The notes below the pieces were generated by a model that was not told the DNA's origin, searched no databases, and saw only the letters and a list, made by a program, of their open reading frames with translations. Both the position numbers and the translations under genes were made by a program. Positions 15,026 to 25,081 of a DNA stretch of 64,000 nt are shown one piece after another (position 1 is the first letter of the stretch; every line of letters starts with the position of its first letter). The stretch is from Streptomyces diastaticus subsp. diastaticus (GTDB lineage: Bacteria > Actinomycetota > Actinomycetes > Streptomycetales > Streptomycetaceae), in the NCBI RefSeq assembly GCF_011170125.1, contig NZ_BLLN01000005.1, forward strand, positions 620,001 to 684,000, read 5' to 3'.

Positions 15026-16444
15026 ATGCCATGCGTGGGCACCGGCCGCGGGGGAACCCGTGGCGACGTGCCTCATGCCGATGGGAACACCTCCGACGAC
15101 GCCTCGCGGCCGCAGCTCCGGCGCGTCCTGTCCACCCGCCTGCTCTACTTCTTCATCCTGGGGGATGTCCTGGGGGCGGGCGTGTACGTCCTGGTGGGGC
15201 AGGTCGCGGCCGCGTCCGGCGGTGCCGTCTGGGTGCCGCTGCTCACCGCGCTGCTGCTCGCCCTGCTGACGGCGGCGTCCTACGCGGAACTGGCGACCAA
15301 GTATCCACGGGCGGGCGGCGCCTCCCACTACGCGACGCTGGCGTTCGGGCCGGCGGCCGGGTTCGTCGCCGGGTTCTGCATGCTGGCCGCCGGGATCGTC
15401 TCGGTGGCCGCACTGGCCCGGGGCTTCGCCGGGGACTACCTGTCGGCCTTCGTCACGCTGCCGGTCGCCCTGGTCGCGGTGGTCTTCCTGGCGGTGCTCG
15501 CGCTGGTCAACGCCCGCGGCGTCAAGGAGTCGACCCGGGCCAACGTCGTCGCGACGCTGATCGAGGTCGGCGGCCTCGCGGTCATCGTGGCACTGGGGGT
15601 GTGGCTGCTGCTGCGCGGCGACGGCGACCCCGGGCGGCTCACCGAGCTGGGCACCGCCGAGAAGGGCACCGCGGCGGCCGTACTCAGCGGCTCCGTCCTC
15701 GCCTACTACTCCTTCGTCGGCTTCGAGACCTCGGTCAACGTCGCCGAGGAGACCCGCGACCCCAGGCGTTCCTACCCACGCGCCCTCTTCGGCGCCCTCG
15801 CCACCGCGGGCGCCGTCTACGTCCTGGTCGGCGCCGCCGCCTCGGCCGCCGTCCCGACCGAGGTACTGGCCCGGTCCAGCGGGCCGCTGCTGGAGGTCGT
15901 GCACGCGGCCGGCGGTGTCCCGCCACTCCTGTTCAGCGCCGTCGCGCTGGTCGCGGTGGCCAACGGGGCCCTGCTCACCGGCATCATGGCCTCCCGGCTG
16001 GCCTACGGCATGGCCCGGGACGGGCTGCTGCCGTCCGTGCTGACCCGGCTCCTGCCCCGCCGTCGCACTCCGTGGGCGGCGATCACCGCCACCACCGTGC
16101 CCGCGCTGCTGCTGGCCCTCACCGGCAGCGTCGCCGCCCTCGCCGCCACCCTGGTGCTGCTGCTCCTCGTCGTCTTCCTCCTCGTCAACACCGCCGTCCT
16201 CGTGCTGCGCCGGCGGGAGGGGGCGCCCGGGCACTTCCGTGTCCCGGCCGCGCTGCCCGTCCTGGGCGCGGCCTCCTGCGTCCTGCTGGCCACGCAGGTC
16301 GAGGCCGAGGTGTGGCTGCGCACGGCCGTGGTGCTGGGGGTGGCGGGGGTGCTCGCCGTGGTACCCGCCGTGCGGCGGCGCCGCGCCGGGCGGGCGACCG
16401 GAACCGGGCGGGACGGGGAGTGGCGTCGCCCGCCGCCCGCGTAG
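15026..16444 (+). CDS. APC-family amino acid permease
   Basis: Membrane transporter of the amino acid-polyamine-organocation superfamily, about 460 residues with 12 or so helices. The first helix carries the family signature [16 protein letters not shown] (unwound GAG site for substrate backbone binding). Later helices include [20 protein letters not shown], the APC consensus loop, and [18 protein letters not shown], typical of cationic-amino-acid-transporter-like members. It imports or exchanges amino acids at the cytoplasmic membrane; the substrate is not readable. The start is uncertain: ATG 15026 is the longest sensible choice, but GTG 15068 (giving [11 protein letters not shown]) fits a usual N-terminus better; neither has a strong Shine-Dalgarno. 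Followed 136 bp later by the catalase gene. Confidence 0.85.
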   Translation: MPCVGTGRGGTRGDVPHADGNTSDDASRPQLRRVLSTRLLYFFILGDVLGAGVYVLVGQVAAASGGAVWVPLLTALLLALLTAASYAELATKYPRAGGASHYATLAFGPAAGFVAGFCMLAAGIVSVAALARGFAGDYLSAFVTLPVALVAVVFLAVLALVNARGVKESTRANVVATLIEVGGLAVIVALGVWLLLRGDGDPGRLTELGTAEKGTAAAVLSGSVLAYYSFVGFETSVNVAEETRDPRRSYPRALFGALATAGAVYVLVGAAASAAVPTEVLARSSGPLLEVVHAAGGVPPLLFSAVALVAVANGALLTGIMASRLAYGMARDGLLPSVLTRLLPRRRTPWAAITATTVPALLLALTGSVAALAATLVLLLLVVFLLVNTAVLVLRRREGAPGHFRVPAALPVLGAASCVLLATQVEAEVWLRTAVVLGVAGVLAVVPAVRRRRAGRATGTGRDGEWRRPPPA

Positions 16445-16580
16445 CCGCGCGGTCCCCGGGCAGGCGGCGGGCAGAACCGGACACCGGGGCGGCCGTGCGT
16501 CCCCCGGGTGGCCCACCACGGAACCGGCGGGGGCGGGAACGGATGTGAGGACCACCCTTGAAACGCGTCAGGAGCAGCGC

Positions 16581-18858
16581 ATGAGTGACAGCAAGAACCC
16601 GCTGAAGGCCGTGGCCGAGAAGGCCGCCGAGGCGGTGCTCGGCCGTGAGGGCCCCGAGGACGGCGTCCCCGGCAAGCCCGCCAGCGCCAGTCCGCCGGTG
16701 GCCGAACCGACCACGCCGCACGAGCCCCTGCCGCCCAAGCCCGACCAGACGGGTCCCGCGACGGTCAGCCCCACCGGCCGGCCCACCGGGGCCGGCCAGG
16801 CCGACGTGGCGCAGGGCGGGGCCTACCTGACCAACGCCCAGGGCACCCGGCTCCACGACACCGACCACTCGCTGAAGGCCGGTCCGCGCGGGCCGGTGCT
16901 CCTCCAGGACCACCACCTGCGCGAGAAGATCACCCACTTCGACCACGAGCGCATCCCCGAGCGGGTCGTCCACGCCCGGGGAGCAGCCGCGCACGGTGTC
17001 TTCCGGGGCTACGGCACCGCCGCCCGGATCTGCAAGGCCGCCTTCCTCGGCGAGGACGTCAAGACGCCCGTCTTCGTCCGCTTCTCCACCGTGCTGGGCT
17101 CGCGCGGTTCGGCCGACACGGTGCGCGACACCCGGGGCTTCGCGACGAAGTTCTACACCTCCGAGGGCGTCTTCGACCTGGTCGGCAACAACATCCCGGT
17201 CTTCTTCATCCAGGACGCCATCAAGTTCCCCGACGTCATCCACGCGGGCAAGCCGCACCCGGACCGGGAGATCCCGCAGGCGCAGAGCGCCCACGACACC
17301 TTCTGGGACTTCGTCACCCCTGCACAGCGAGGCGACCCACCACACCCTCTGGAACATGTCGGACCGGGGCATCCCCCGTTCGTACCGGATGATGGAGGGC
17401 TTCGGCGTCCACACCTTCCGGCTGGTCGACGCCGAGGGCGGCACCACGCTGGTGAAGTTCCACTGGAAGCCCAGGCTCGGCGTGCACTCCCAGGTGTGGG
17501 AGGAGGCGCAGATCACCGGCGGGGTGGACCCGGACTTCCACCGCCGCGACCTGGCCGACGCCATCGAGGCGGGCGCCTTCCCGCAGTGGGAGCTGGGGGT
17601 GCAGACCTTCCCGGACAACCCGGAGCAGACCTTCGAGGGCATCGACCTGCTCGACCCGACGAAGATCGTCCCCGAGGAACTGGCCCCCGTCCAGCCGGTC
17701 GGCCTGCTCACGCTCAACGCCAACCCGTCCAACTACTTCGCCGAGACCGAGCAGGTCGCCTTCCACACCGGCCACCTCGTCCCCGGCATCGACGTGACCA
17801 ACGACCCGCTGCTCCAGGGCCGGATGTTCTCCTACCTCGACACGCAGCTGACCCGGCTGGGCGGACCGAACTTCGCCCAGCTGCCGGTCAACCGCACGCA
17901 CGCCCCGGTCAACGACATGCTGCGCGACGGCATGCACCAGACCGCCGTGCACCGCGGCGTCGCTCCGTACCGGCCCAACTCGCTGGACGGTGGCTGCCCC
18001 TTCCTGGCGGGCGCCGACGACGGGGCGTACGTCGAGGTGCCGGCCGAGGTGGCGGCGGGCCGCAAGGTCCGCGAGGCGCCCGCCTCCTTCGACGACCACT
18101 TCACCCAGCCCCGGCTGTTCTGGCTCAGCATGACGCCGGTCGAACGGGAGCACATCGTCGCCGCGTACACCTTCGAGCTGGGCAAGTGCTACGAGCAGGC
18201 CGTCAAGGAACGCGCGCTGAAGGTGCTGGCCCGCATCGACACCGAGCTGTGCGAGCAGGTGGCGACCGGCCTCGGCCTGCCCGCCCCGGCCGCCGAGGAG
18301 CCCCTCGCCGACCCCGCTCCGAGCCCCGCCCTGTCGCAGGTCGGCCAGACCTGGCCGCTGGACGGCCGGATCGTCGGCATCGTCGCCGACGCGGACGCCG
18401 ACCTCGCGGGTGTCCGGTCGCTGCGTCGGTCGCTGCTGGAGCGCGGCCTGGTGCCGCTGGTCATCGCCCCGGCCGGCGGGAAGCTGGGCACCGGCGACGA
18501 CGCCGTCACGGTGCAGCGGACCTTCGCCACCGCCCGCTCGGTGGAGTTCGACGCGGTCGTGCTGGCGGGGACCCCCGCGGCGGGCGCCGACGCGCTCGGC
18601 GCGCGGGACGCCAAGGCCGGTGACGCCCACGCCTCCTCCGTCAGCGACCCCCGGCTGCTCCTGCTGGTCTCCGAGGCGTTCCGGCACGGCAAGGCCATCG
18701 GCGCGTGGAACGGCGGCGAGCAGGTCCTCCCGGCGGCCGGCTGCCCGCTGACGGCGCCGGGCGTGGTCACCGGTGACAGTGCCGCCCAGGTGCTGGACGA
18801 GGTGACCACGCTGCTCGGCGCCCACCGCGTGTGGGAGCGTTTCCCGACCACCCTCTGA
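16581..18858 (+). pseudogene. katE: KatE-type large-subunit catalase, interrupted by a +1 frameshift
   Basis: Clade-2 (HPII-like) haem catalase breaking down hydrogen peroxide. ATG 16581 with GGAG upstream opens residues [14 protein letters not shown]; the frame runs through the haem-pocket region ([28 protein letters not shown]) to FWDFVT at 17316. The following CCCC (17317-17320) carries one base too many: with three Cs the reading continues as [23 protein letters not shown] in the next frame, which holds the haem-ligand motif [12 protein letters not shown] and a C-terminal class-I amidotransferase-like domain (about 590-758), ending at 18858. Corrected length would be 758 residues, normal for this class. 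Both halves are otherwise intact with no other lesion, so this is either a recent mutation or a sequencing error in a C run. As written, translation leaves the catalase frame after about 245 residues. Confidence 0.88.
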
Positions 18859-18890
18859 CCGGCCCGCCGGGCCCCCCGGTCCGCACCACC

Positions 18891-18921
18891 GCCCCCGGCC
18901 TCGTCGCGAGGCCGGGGGCGC
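18891..18921 (+). terminator. Hairpin terminator after the catalase
   Basis: Perfect 14-bp stem CGCCCCCGGCCTCG with loop TCG, 33 bp after the catalase stop. Confidence 0.82.
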
Positions 18922-19014
18922 GCGTCGTACGGATACTCCCGCGCCTCGCGCATCAGTCGCCGGTCAGCGGGTACCCAGGCCGGACGCCGATCCGCCGAGA
19001 GAGAAGGAAGCCCG

Positions 19015-19614
19015 ATGCGCGCTCTGGCCCTCGTCTGCAGCCTCAACGCCTCGCCCACCCCCTCCAGCAGTCATCACCTGGCCGACCAGGTGATGGCCGA
19101 GCTGGCCTCCCGCGGCATCCCCGGGGAGACGGTGCGGGTGGCCGACCACTCCGTCCTGCCGGGGGTCGCGCCGGACATGGGCGAGGGGGACGACTGGCCC
19201 GCACTCCGGGAGAAGGTGCTGGCCTGCGACGTCCTGGTGCTGGCGACGCCCATCTGGCTCGGGCACCCGTCCAGCGTCTGCCAGCGGGTCCTGGAGCGGC
19301 TGAACGCCGACACCTCCGAGACCGGCGACGACGGGCTGCCCCTGATGTACGGCAAGGTCGCCGCCGTCGCCGTGGTGGGCAACGAGGACGGCGCCCACAA
19401 GGTGAGCGCCGACGTCTTCCAGGGCCTCAACGACGTGGGCTTCACCCTGGCCGCCGGCGCCGCCACGTACTGGGTCGGCGAGGCCATGCACGGCACCGAC
19501 TACCAGGACCTGCGGGAGACCCCGGAGGCGGTCGCCAGTACGACACGGGCCCTCGCCGCCAACGCCGCGCACCTGGCGCGCCTCCTGGACGACGCCCCGT
19601 TCCCCGCGAGCTGA
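19015..19614 (+). CDS. Flavodoxin-like NAD(P)H-dependent FMN reductase family protein
   Basis: 199-residue flavoprotein of the NADPH-dependent FMN reductase/flavodoxin-like fold. The N-terminal strand and phosphate loop (ALVCSLNASPTPSSSHHL) bind FMN phosphate; VLVLATPIWLGHPSSVCQRVLERL is the second flavin loop typical of flavodoxin-family quinone reductases. Probably a cytoplasmic oxidoreductase for quinones or other small acceptors. Start ATG 19015 with AGAAGGA upstream. It stands alone between the catalase terminator and the convergent pyruvyl-transferase-like gene, 15 bp from that gene's stop. A link to peroxide or quinone stress is inferred only from its neighbour. Confidence 0.85.
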   Translation: MRALALVCSLNASPTPSSSHHLADQVMAELASRGIPGETVRVADHSVLPGVAPDMGEGDDWPALREKVLACDVLVLATPIWLGHPSSVCQRVLERLNADTSETGDDGLPLMYGKVAAVAVVGNEDGAHKVSADVFQGLNDVGFTLAAGAATYWVGEAMHGTDYQDLRETPEAVASTTRALAANAAHLARLLDDAPFPAS

Positions 19615-19629
19615 CGCCGCCCGCCGCCT

Positions 19630-20532
19630 CTAGCCACGGGGCCTCATCGCCCGGGCCCGGCGGCGCGCCGCCGCCCGGCCCGCCGGAGAGAGGCACCACG
19701 TCCACCAACGGTCGAGGAGCGGCTCGCCGGCTGTGTCCGCCGGCAGGGTGGCGGGCCAGCGCAGAGCGCGGGCCTGGGCGCTCACCTTGGCGCCGCCCGC
19801 CACCGGGTCCACCGCCAGCACGGGCACCCCGGCCCGCAGCCCCAGCACCAGTCCGTGCAGCCGGGTGGTGAGGACCAGGTCCCAGCCGCCGGCGAGGGCG
19901 AGGAACTGCTCCGGCGTGGCGCACAGCCGCCAGTCCCGGGAGTCGAGCCGGGTCTCCGCGGGCACCCGGGCGCAGTCCCGCCGCGCCACCCAGTCCCGGA
20001 GCAGCGCCCCGACCGACTCGTGGCGCCGCGCCGCCCCGTACTCCCCCTGCCCCTCGGTCAGGACCACGCCGACGACCGGCGGCAGGGGCCCCACCGCCGC
20101 GCGGGCCGAGAGGTCGGCCCGGGGGCTTCCCGCACCGTCCCGGGCGAGAACCAGGTGGAAGCCGGTCACCTCCGGCGCGCCCGGATCGACGACGCTGACG
20201 TCGACCGCCAGGCGGCGGCAGTGGGCGTAACGCCGGTGCAGCGCCCTGATCTGCTCGCCGTGCAGCGGTCCGCAGACGAAGAGGAGGTGGCCGTACTCCT
20301 GCGGCCGGGCGGCCTCCAGATGCAGGGCGTCCGGCCGGAATCCGGCGCTCCAGGCGGTGTCGTACGCGAGGCCCGCCCGGGTCAGCGCCGCCTCGGCCGC
20401 GCGCAGGGCCAGCACGTCCCCGGCGGTCACCTCCCCGTCCTCGAAGCTGAACCACCCGGTGACCAGCAACCGCTGAGGCCCGTCCGGGTGGTCACGCAGC
20501 GTGGCGATCACGTCGTCCATCGGGTCGTTCAC
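19630..20532 (-). CDS. Polysaccharide pyruvyl transferase family protein
   Basis: 300-residue GT-B-like protein resembling the polysaccharide pyruvyl transferase (WcaK/CsaB) family, which adds ketal pyruvate to sugars of wall or exopolysaccharide. The C-terminal signature is clear: VLTTRLHGLVLGLRAGVPVLAVDP followed by GAKVSAQARAL. The N-terminal part (LLVTGWFSFEDGEVTAGDVLAL) fits the nucleotide-like opening of the family. It is transcribed divergently from the glycopolymer operon starting at 20737, sharing its 200-bp promoter region, which supports a role in the same polymer. Donor and acceptor are unknown, and some relatives have no proven transferase activity. Confidence 0.75.
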   Translation of the reverse strand: MNDPMDDVIATLRDHPDGPQRLLVTGWFSFEDGEVTAGDVLALRAAEAALTRAGLAYDTAWSAGFRPDALHLEAARPQEYGHLLFVCGPLHGEQIRALHRRYAHCRRLAVDVSVVDPGAPEVTGFHLVLARDGAGSPRADLSARAAVGPLPPVVGVVLTEGQGEYGAARRHESVGALLRDWVARRDCARVPAETRLDSRDWRLCATPEQFLALAGGWDLVLTTRLHGLVLGLRAGVPVLAVDPVAGGAKVSAQARALRWPATLPADTAGEPLLDRWWTWCLSPAGRAAARRRARAMRPRG

Positions 20533-20554
20533 GGCATCGCTCCAGTTCAGCGGG

Positions 20555-20571
20555 GGTGAGCGGCGCTCACC
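20555..20571. promoter_or_regulatory. Inverted repeat in the divergent glycopolymer promoter region
   Basis: GGTGAGC-GGC-GCTCACC, a perfect 7-3-7 palindrome, 23 bp upstream of the leftward pyruvyl-transferase-like start and 166 bp before the SDR gene. It is a possible operator or a short hairpin; no regulator is encoded next to it. Confidence 0.35.
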
Positions 20572-20736
20572 TGGAGGTACGAGGCGTCGCGGGGCGCGGT
20601 CGGGGGCGGGCCGCGCGACGTGTGGACCGCCGCTGCGCGGGCACCCAGTGGCGTTGCCCCGCCCGGTCGTGCGAGGCCCGCCCCTCCTGCCTACCCCCTA
20701 CGCCCTCGCCCTCTCTCCTGCGAAAGAAGGACGGAC

Positions 20737-21750
20737 ATGGCACCGAAGCTCACGCGCAGCGACTGGCGTCGCGCCCTGGTGACCGGCGGCGCCGGATTCC
20801 TCGGTTCCCACCTGTGCGAACGGCTGCTCGACGCGGGTGCGGAGGTCGACTGCGCCGACAACCTGCTCTCCGGCGACCTGGGCAACGTCGCCCACCTGAC
20901 CGGGCGCCCCGGCTTCCGGTTCGTCGAGTGCGACCTCGCCTCCCCGGGATGCGCCGAGGAGCTGCCCGGCCCCTACGACCTCGTCCTGCACTTCGCCTGC
21001 CCGGCGTCCCCGGTCGACTATCTGCGGTACCCGCTGGAGACTCTGGACGCCGGCAGCGGCGGCACCCGCCACGCGCTCTCCCTGACCGAGCGGGACGGCG
21101 CCCGGTTCCTGCTCGCCTCGACCTCCGAGGTGTACGGCGACCCACTGGTCCACCCGCAGCGCGAGGACTACTGGGGCAACGTCAACCCGGTCGGCCCCCG
21201 CAGCGTGTACGACGAGTCGAAACGCTTCGCCGAGGCCCTGGTGACCGCGCACGCGAGCGTCCGCGGCACCGACGCGGGCATCGTGCGCATCTTCAACACC
21301 TACGGCCCCCGGATGCGCACCCACGACGGCCGCGCCGTGCCGACCTTCGTCCGCCAGGCGCTGGCCGGTCAGCCGGTCACGGTGGCGGGGGACGGCAGCC
21401 AGACGCGGTCACTGTGCTTCGTGGACGACACCGTGGACGGCGTGCTGCTGGTGGCCGCGAGCCGCTCGGTGCGGCCGGTGAACATCGGCGGGAGCGACGA
21501 GGTGACGGTCCGGGAGATCGCCGAGAAGGTCGTGGAACTGACCGGCTCCCGCTCGACCCTCGTCTTCGTCGACCGCCCGGTGGACGACCCGGAGCGCAGG
21601 CGGCCCGACACCGCGCTCGCCCGTGAGCTGCTCGGCTGGGAGCCGGTGGTCGGCTGGGAGGAGGGGCTCAAGCGCACGATCGCGCACTTCGCGGGGGCTC
21701 CCGGCACCGGCACCGGGCCCGCCCCCCTCGCCGACCGGAGCGGCGCCTGA
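20737..21750 (+). CDS. NAD-dependent epimerase/dehydratase, UDP-glucuronate decarboxylase-like SDR
   Basis: 337-residue extended short-chain dehydrogenase acting on nucleotide sugars. GGAGFLGSHLCERLL is the NAD-binding glycine motif, the STSEVYGDP strand carries the catalytic Ser/Thr, and YDESK (SVYDESKRFAE) is the catalytic Tyr-x3-Lys. NTYGPRM and RSLCFVDD are typical of UDP-xylose synthase/dTDP-glucose dehydratase relatives, with UXS the closest by eye. Start ATG 20737 with AAGAAGG seven bases upstream; the in-frame extension to 20620 is non-coding in character. First gene of the glycopolymer operon, 42 bp before the carbamoyltransferase. Because the locus makes heptose nucleotides and has no separate HldD, an epimerase role on ADP/GDP-heptose is an alternative. 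Confidence 0.85.
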   Translation: MAPKLTRSDWRRALVTGGAGFLGSHLCERLLDAGAEVDCADNLLSGDLGNVAHLTGRPGFRFVECDLASPGCAEELPGPYDLVLHFACPASPVDYLRYPLETLDAGSGGTRHALSLTERDGARFLLASTSEVYGDPLVHPQREDYWGNVNPVGPRSVYDESKRFAEALVTAHASVRGTDAGIVRIFNTYGPRMRTHDGRAVPTFVRQALAGQPVTVAGDGSQTRSLCFVDDTVDGVLLVAASRSVRPVNIGGSDEVTVREIAEKVVELTGSRSTLVFVDRPVDDPERRRPDTALARELLGWEPVVGWEEGLKRTIAHFAGAPGTGTGPAPLADRSGA

Positions 21751-21792
21751 CACCACCCGCCCTCCCCGCCACGTCGTCACGTTGGAGCCCTC

Positions 21793-23430
21793 ATGCGCAT
21801 TCTCGGAGTCAACGCCCTCTTCCACGATCCCGCCTGCGCCCTGGTCGTCGACGGCCGGGTGGTGGCCGCCGCCGAGGAGGAGCGGTTCAGCCGCCGCAAG
21901 CACGGCAAGCGCCCGCTGCCCTTCTCCGCCTGGGAGCTCCCGGAGCTGTCCGCCCGCTGGTGCCTGGAACAGGCCGGGCTGACCCCGGCGGACCTGGACG
22001 CGGTGGCCTACTCCTACGACCCGGGGCTCTCGGCACCGGCCGACGAGCTGGGCCTGGACGACCCCTGGGACTGGCTGCGGCAGGACTACGCCCGGCAGGC
22101 CCCCGGCTTCCTCGCCGAGGCGCTTCCGGGGCTGGCTCCCGGCAAGGTCCGCTTCGTCCCCCACCACATGGCGCACGCCGCGTCGGCCGGCATGGCGGGC
22201 CCGCACCGGGACAGCGCGGTGCTGGTCCTCGACGGGCGGGGCGAGTGCGGGGCGTACCTCGCCGGGCACTACCGGGACCGGGAGCTGACCGTCCTCGCCA
22301 CGCAGGACCTGCCGGACTCGGTCGGCCTCTTCTACGAGGACCTGACGGAACACCTGGGCTTCCTGCGCAGCAGCGACGAGTTCAAGGTCATGGCCCTGGC
22401 CTCGTACGGCACGCCGCGCTTCGCCGACCGCATCCGGAGCTACGCGCGTCCCGAGGGGAACGGCCGGTTCCGGGCGCGTCCCGTGCCCTGGCGGGAGTTC
22501 ACCCCGCGCCGGGGGCCGGGCGAGCCGTGGACGCGGGACCACGCGGACCTGGCCGCCAGCGCCCAGCAGTGCCTGGAGGAGACGGTGCTGGGGCTGGCCC
22601 GGTGGCTGCACGAGCAGACCGGTGAGGCGGCGCTGACCTTCGCCGGCGGCGTGGCCCTCAACTGCGTGGCCAACACCCGGCTGTACCGCGAGGGGCCGTT
22701 CCGCGAGGTGTGGGTGCAGCCGGCGGCCGGGGACGCGGGGACCGCCGTCGGAGCGGCGCTGCACGTGGCGCGGGAGAAGGAGCCGGTCGGCCCGATGCCG
22801 ACCCCGGCGCTGGGCCGCGGCTGGAGCGACGAGGAGCTGCGGCAGTGGCTGGAGACCGCGGCCGTCCCCTACGAGGAGCCCGCGGACATCGCGGCCGTGG
22901 TCGCCGAGGAGCTGGCCCGGGACGGGGTGGTCGCCTGGTTCCAGGGACGGTCGGAGTTCGGGCCCCGGGCGCTCGGCCACCGCTCGCTCCTGGCCCACCC
23001 CGGCCGGGCCGCCAACCTGGAACGGCTCAACGCCGTGAAGGGCCGGGAGGAGTTCCGGCCGGTGGCCCCGATGGTGCTGGCCGAGCGGGCGGCGGAGATC
23101 TTCTCCGGTGGTCCGCTGCCCAGTCCCTACATGCTCTTCGTGCACGAGGTGGCCGAGGAGTGGCGCGAGCGCGTACCGGCGGTCGTGCACGTCGACGGCA
23201 CCGCCCGGGTCCAGACCGTGGACGCCCGCGAGGAACCGCTGGTGGCACGGATGCTCACCGCGTTCGAGGAGCGCACCGGGCTGCCGGTGGTGGTGAACAC
23301 CAGCCTGAACACCGCGGGCCGCCCCATGGTCGACGATCCCCGCGACGCCCTGGAGTGCTTCGGCTCGGCCCCGGTCGACCTGCTGGCACTGGGGCCGTTC
23401 GCGGTCCGTCGGGGGAGGTTCTTCGGATGA
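21793..23430 (+). CDS. NodU/CmcH-family carbamoyltransferase
   Basis: 545-residue O-carbamoyltransferase, full length for the family. It transfers a carbamoyl group from carbamoyl phosphate (via carbamoyl adenylate) to a sugar or metabolite hydroxyl. The N-terminal Kae1-like domain opens ILGVNALFHDPACALVVDG, contains the metal-binding HHMAHAASA, and FAGGVALNCVANTRL near residue 280. The C-terminal YrdC-like domain contains GRSEFGPRALGHRSLLA, NAVKGREEFRPVAPMVL and NTSLNTAGRPMV. Start ATG 21793 with GGAG upstream. Its stop overlaps the next glycosyltransferase start (ATGA), so it is in the sugar operon and probably decorates the polymer or a nucleotide sugar. Confidence 0.93.
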   Translation: MRILGVNALFHDPACALVVDGRVVAAAEEERFSRRKHGKRPLPFSAWELPELSARWCLEQAGLTPADLDAVAYSYDPGLSAPADELGLDDPWDWLRQDYARQAPGFLAEALPGLAPGKVRFVPHHMAHAASAGMAGPHRDSAVLVLDGRGECGAYLAGHYRDRELTVLATQDLPDSVGLFYEDLTEHLGFLRSSDEFKVMALASYGTPRFADRIRSYARPEGNGRFRARPVPWREFTPRRGPGEPWTRDHADLAASAQQCLEETVLGLARWLHEQTGEAALTFAGGVALNCVANTRLYREGPFREVWVQPAAGDAGTAVGAALHVAREKEPVGPMPTPALGRGWSDEELRQWLETAAVPYEEPADIAAVVAEELARDGVVAWFQGRSEFGPRALGHRSLLAHPGRAANLERLNAVKGREEFRPVAPMVLAERAAEIFSGGPLPSPYMLFVHEVAEEWRERVPAVVHVDGTARVQTVDAREEPLVARMLTAFEERTGLPVVVNTSLNTAGRPMVDDPRDALECFGSAPVDLLALGPFAVRRGRFFG

Positions 23431-24470
23431 GCGTGGCCGATCCCCGGCAGGTACGGGGCGACGGGGGCACCGGTGCGCCGGACGCCCCGGCGTACGCCGT
23501 CGTCGTGCCGACCATCGGCCGGGAGTGCCTGGCCGACTGCCTGGCGGCGCTGGCGACGGCGGACGGGCCGCCGCCCGTCGAGGTCGTCGTCGTGGACGAC
23601 CGGCCGGAGCCGGGCGACGAACTGCCGCTCGCCGCCGCCGGGGTGCTTCGCGACCGGCTGCGGGTGCGGGCGACCCACGGCGCGGGCCCGGCCGCCGCCC
23701 GCAACGCCGGGCTGCGCGAGGCCGGCGCCCCCTGGGTGGTCTTCCTCGACGACGACGTACGGGTGGACGCGGACTGGCGGCGCCGGCTGGCGGCCGACCT
23801 CGCGGCGGCCTCCCCGGCGACCGGCGGGGTCCAGGGGCGGCTGGTGGTGCCGCTGCCCGAGGACCGGCGGCCCACCGACTGGGAGCGCGGGACGGCGGGC
23901 CTCGCCGACGCCTCCTGGGCCACCGCCGACATGGCCTACCGGGCCGACGCGCTGCGGGCGGTGGGCGGGTTCGACGAACGGTTCCGCCGGGCGTTCCGGG
24001 AGGACGCCGACCTGGCGCTGCGGGTACTGGGCGCCGGCTGGGAACTGCGCCGGGGCGCGCGCACCACCCGTCACCCCGTCCGGCCCGCCGGCCCGTGGGT
24101 CTCGGTACGGGCCCAGCGCGGCAACGCCGACGACGTGCTGATGACGCGGCTGCACGGCCGCGACTGGTGGACGCGGGCCCGCGCCCCGAAGGGCAGGTTC
24201 CCCGGGCACCTCCTCGTCACCGCCGCCGCGGCCGCCGTCTCCCTCTGCCTGCTCACGGGCCACCGGCGCCCCGCCGCGCTGGCGGCCTCGCTGTGGGCGC
24301 TGGGCACGGCCGAGTTCACCGCGGCCCGGCTGCGGGGCGGCCCGTGGACGGCCCGGGAGGTCGCGACCATGGCGGCCACCAGCGTGCTGATCCCACCGCT
24401 GGCCGTCGGCCACCGGCTCGCCGGAACGGCCCGCCACCGCGGCGCCCGGCCCTGGCAGGGCGCCCCGTGA
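23427..24470 (+). CDS. Family 2 glycosyltransferase with C-terminal membrane helices
   Basis: 347-residue GT-A glycosyltransferase of family 2. The N-terminal Rossmann part holds VVVPTIGRECLADCLAAL and VVVVDDRPEP; VVFLDDDVRVDADW is the metal-binding DxD region; EDADLALRVLGAGWELR is the acceptor/base region. The last 90 residues contain two or so hydrophobic helices (LLVTAAAAAVSLCLLTG and following), so it is likely membrane-associated. The start ATG 23427 overlaps the carbamoyltransferase stop by four bases and has GGGGGAGG upstream. Donor sugar unknown. Confidence 0.88.
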   Translation: MSVADPRQVRGDGGTGAPDAPAYAVVVPTIGRECLADCLAALATADGPPPVEVVVVDDRPEPGDELPLAAAGVLRDRLRVRATHGAGPAAARNAGLREAGAPWVVFLDDDVRVDADWRRRLAADLAAASPATGGVQGRLVVPLPEDRRPTDWERGTAGLADASWATADMAYRADALRAVGGFDERFRRAFREDADLALRVLGAGWELRRGARTTRHPVRPAGPWVSVRAQRGNADDVLMTRLHGRDWWTRARAPKGRFPGHLLVTAAAAAVSLCLLTGHRRPAALAASLWALGTAEFTAARLRGGPWTAREVATMAATSVLIPPLAVGHRLAGTARHRGARPWQGAP

Positions 24471-25081
24471 CGCCCCCCGCCGGTCCGCCGGGGGCCCCGG
24501 CCGAGGGCGCTCAGGTGTGGGACGCCGTCCTCTTCGACCGGGACGACACCCTGGTGGTGGACGTCCCCTACAACGCCGACCCGGCCCGGGTCCGGCTCAT
24601 GCCCGGCGCCCGGGAGGCGGTGGGGCTGCTCCGGGAACGCGGGGTGGCGACCGGCGTCGTCAGCAACCAGTCCGGGGTCGGGCGAGGCCTGCTCACCCCG
24701 GGCGACGTACGCCGGGTCAACCGGCGCGCCGACGCCCTGCTCGGCGGGCTCGACGTGTGGGTCTTCTGCCCGCACGCCCCCGGCGAGGGGTGCGCCTGCC
24801 GCAAACCCGCCCCCGGGCTCGTCCTGCGGGCGGCGCGGCGCCTCGGTGTGGCTCCGGAGCGGTGCGCGGTCGTCGGGGACATCGGAGCGGACGTCGCGGC
24901 CGCGCGGGCCGCGGGGGCGCGCGGCGTGCTGGTGCCGACCGCGCGGACCCTGGCCGAGGAGGTCGCGGCGGCCCCGCACACCGCGCCCGACCTGCTGAGC
25001 GCGGTCCGGGAACTGCTGGCCGCCGTCCGTCCGGAGCGGGTTGCGGCCCGGCCGGCGCGGCCCGGAGGGGAGGCCCGGTGA
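24467..25081 (+). CDS. gmhB: HAD-IIIA phosphatase, D,D-heptose 1,7-bisphosphate phosphatase (GmhB-like)
   Basis: 204-residue phosphatase of the histidinol-phosphate/GmhB group of HAD hydrolases. LFDRDDTLVVD is motif I (the two Asp nucleophile/acid), SNQSGVGRGL is motif II, and CPHAPGEGCACRKPAPGL combines the Cys-x-His...Cys-x-Cys zinc loop with the Lys of motif III, typical of GmhB. VVGDIGADVAAARAAGA is motif IV. It would remove the C7 phosphate of D-glycero-D-manno-heptose 1,7-bisphosphate between the HldE kinase and nucleotidyltransferase steps. GTG 24467 overlaps the previous stop (GTGA). With gmhA and hldE downstream, the three enzymes form a near-complete heptose-nucleotide path. HisB-type histidinol phosphatase is the alternative, made unlikely by context. 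Confidence 0.87.
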   Translation: MTPPAGPPGAPAEGAQVWDAVLFDRDDTLVVDVPYNADPARVRLMPGAREAVGLLRERGVATGVVSNQSGVGRGLLTPGDVRRVNRRADALLGGLDVWVFCPHAPGEGCACRKPAPGLVLRAARRLGVAPERCAVVGDIGADVAAARAAGARGVLVPTARTLAEEVAAAPHTAPDLLSAVRELLAAVRPERVAARPARPGGEAR

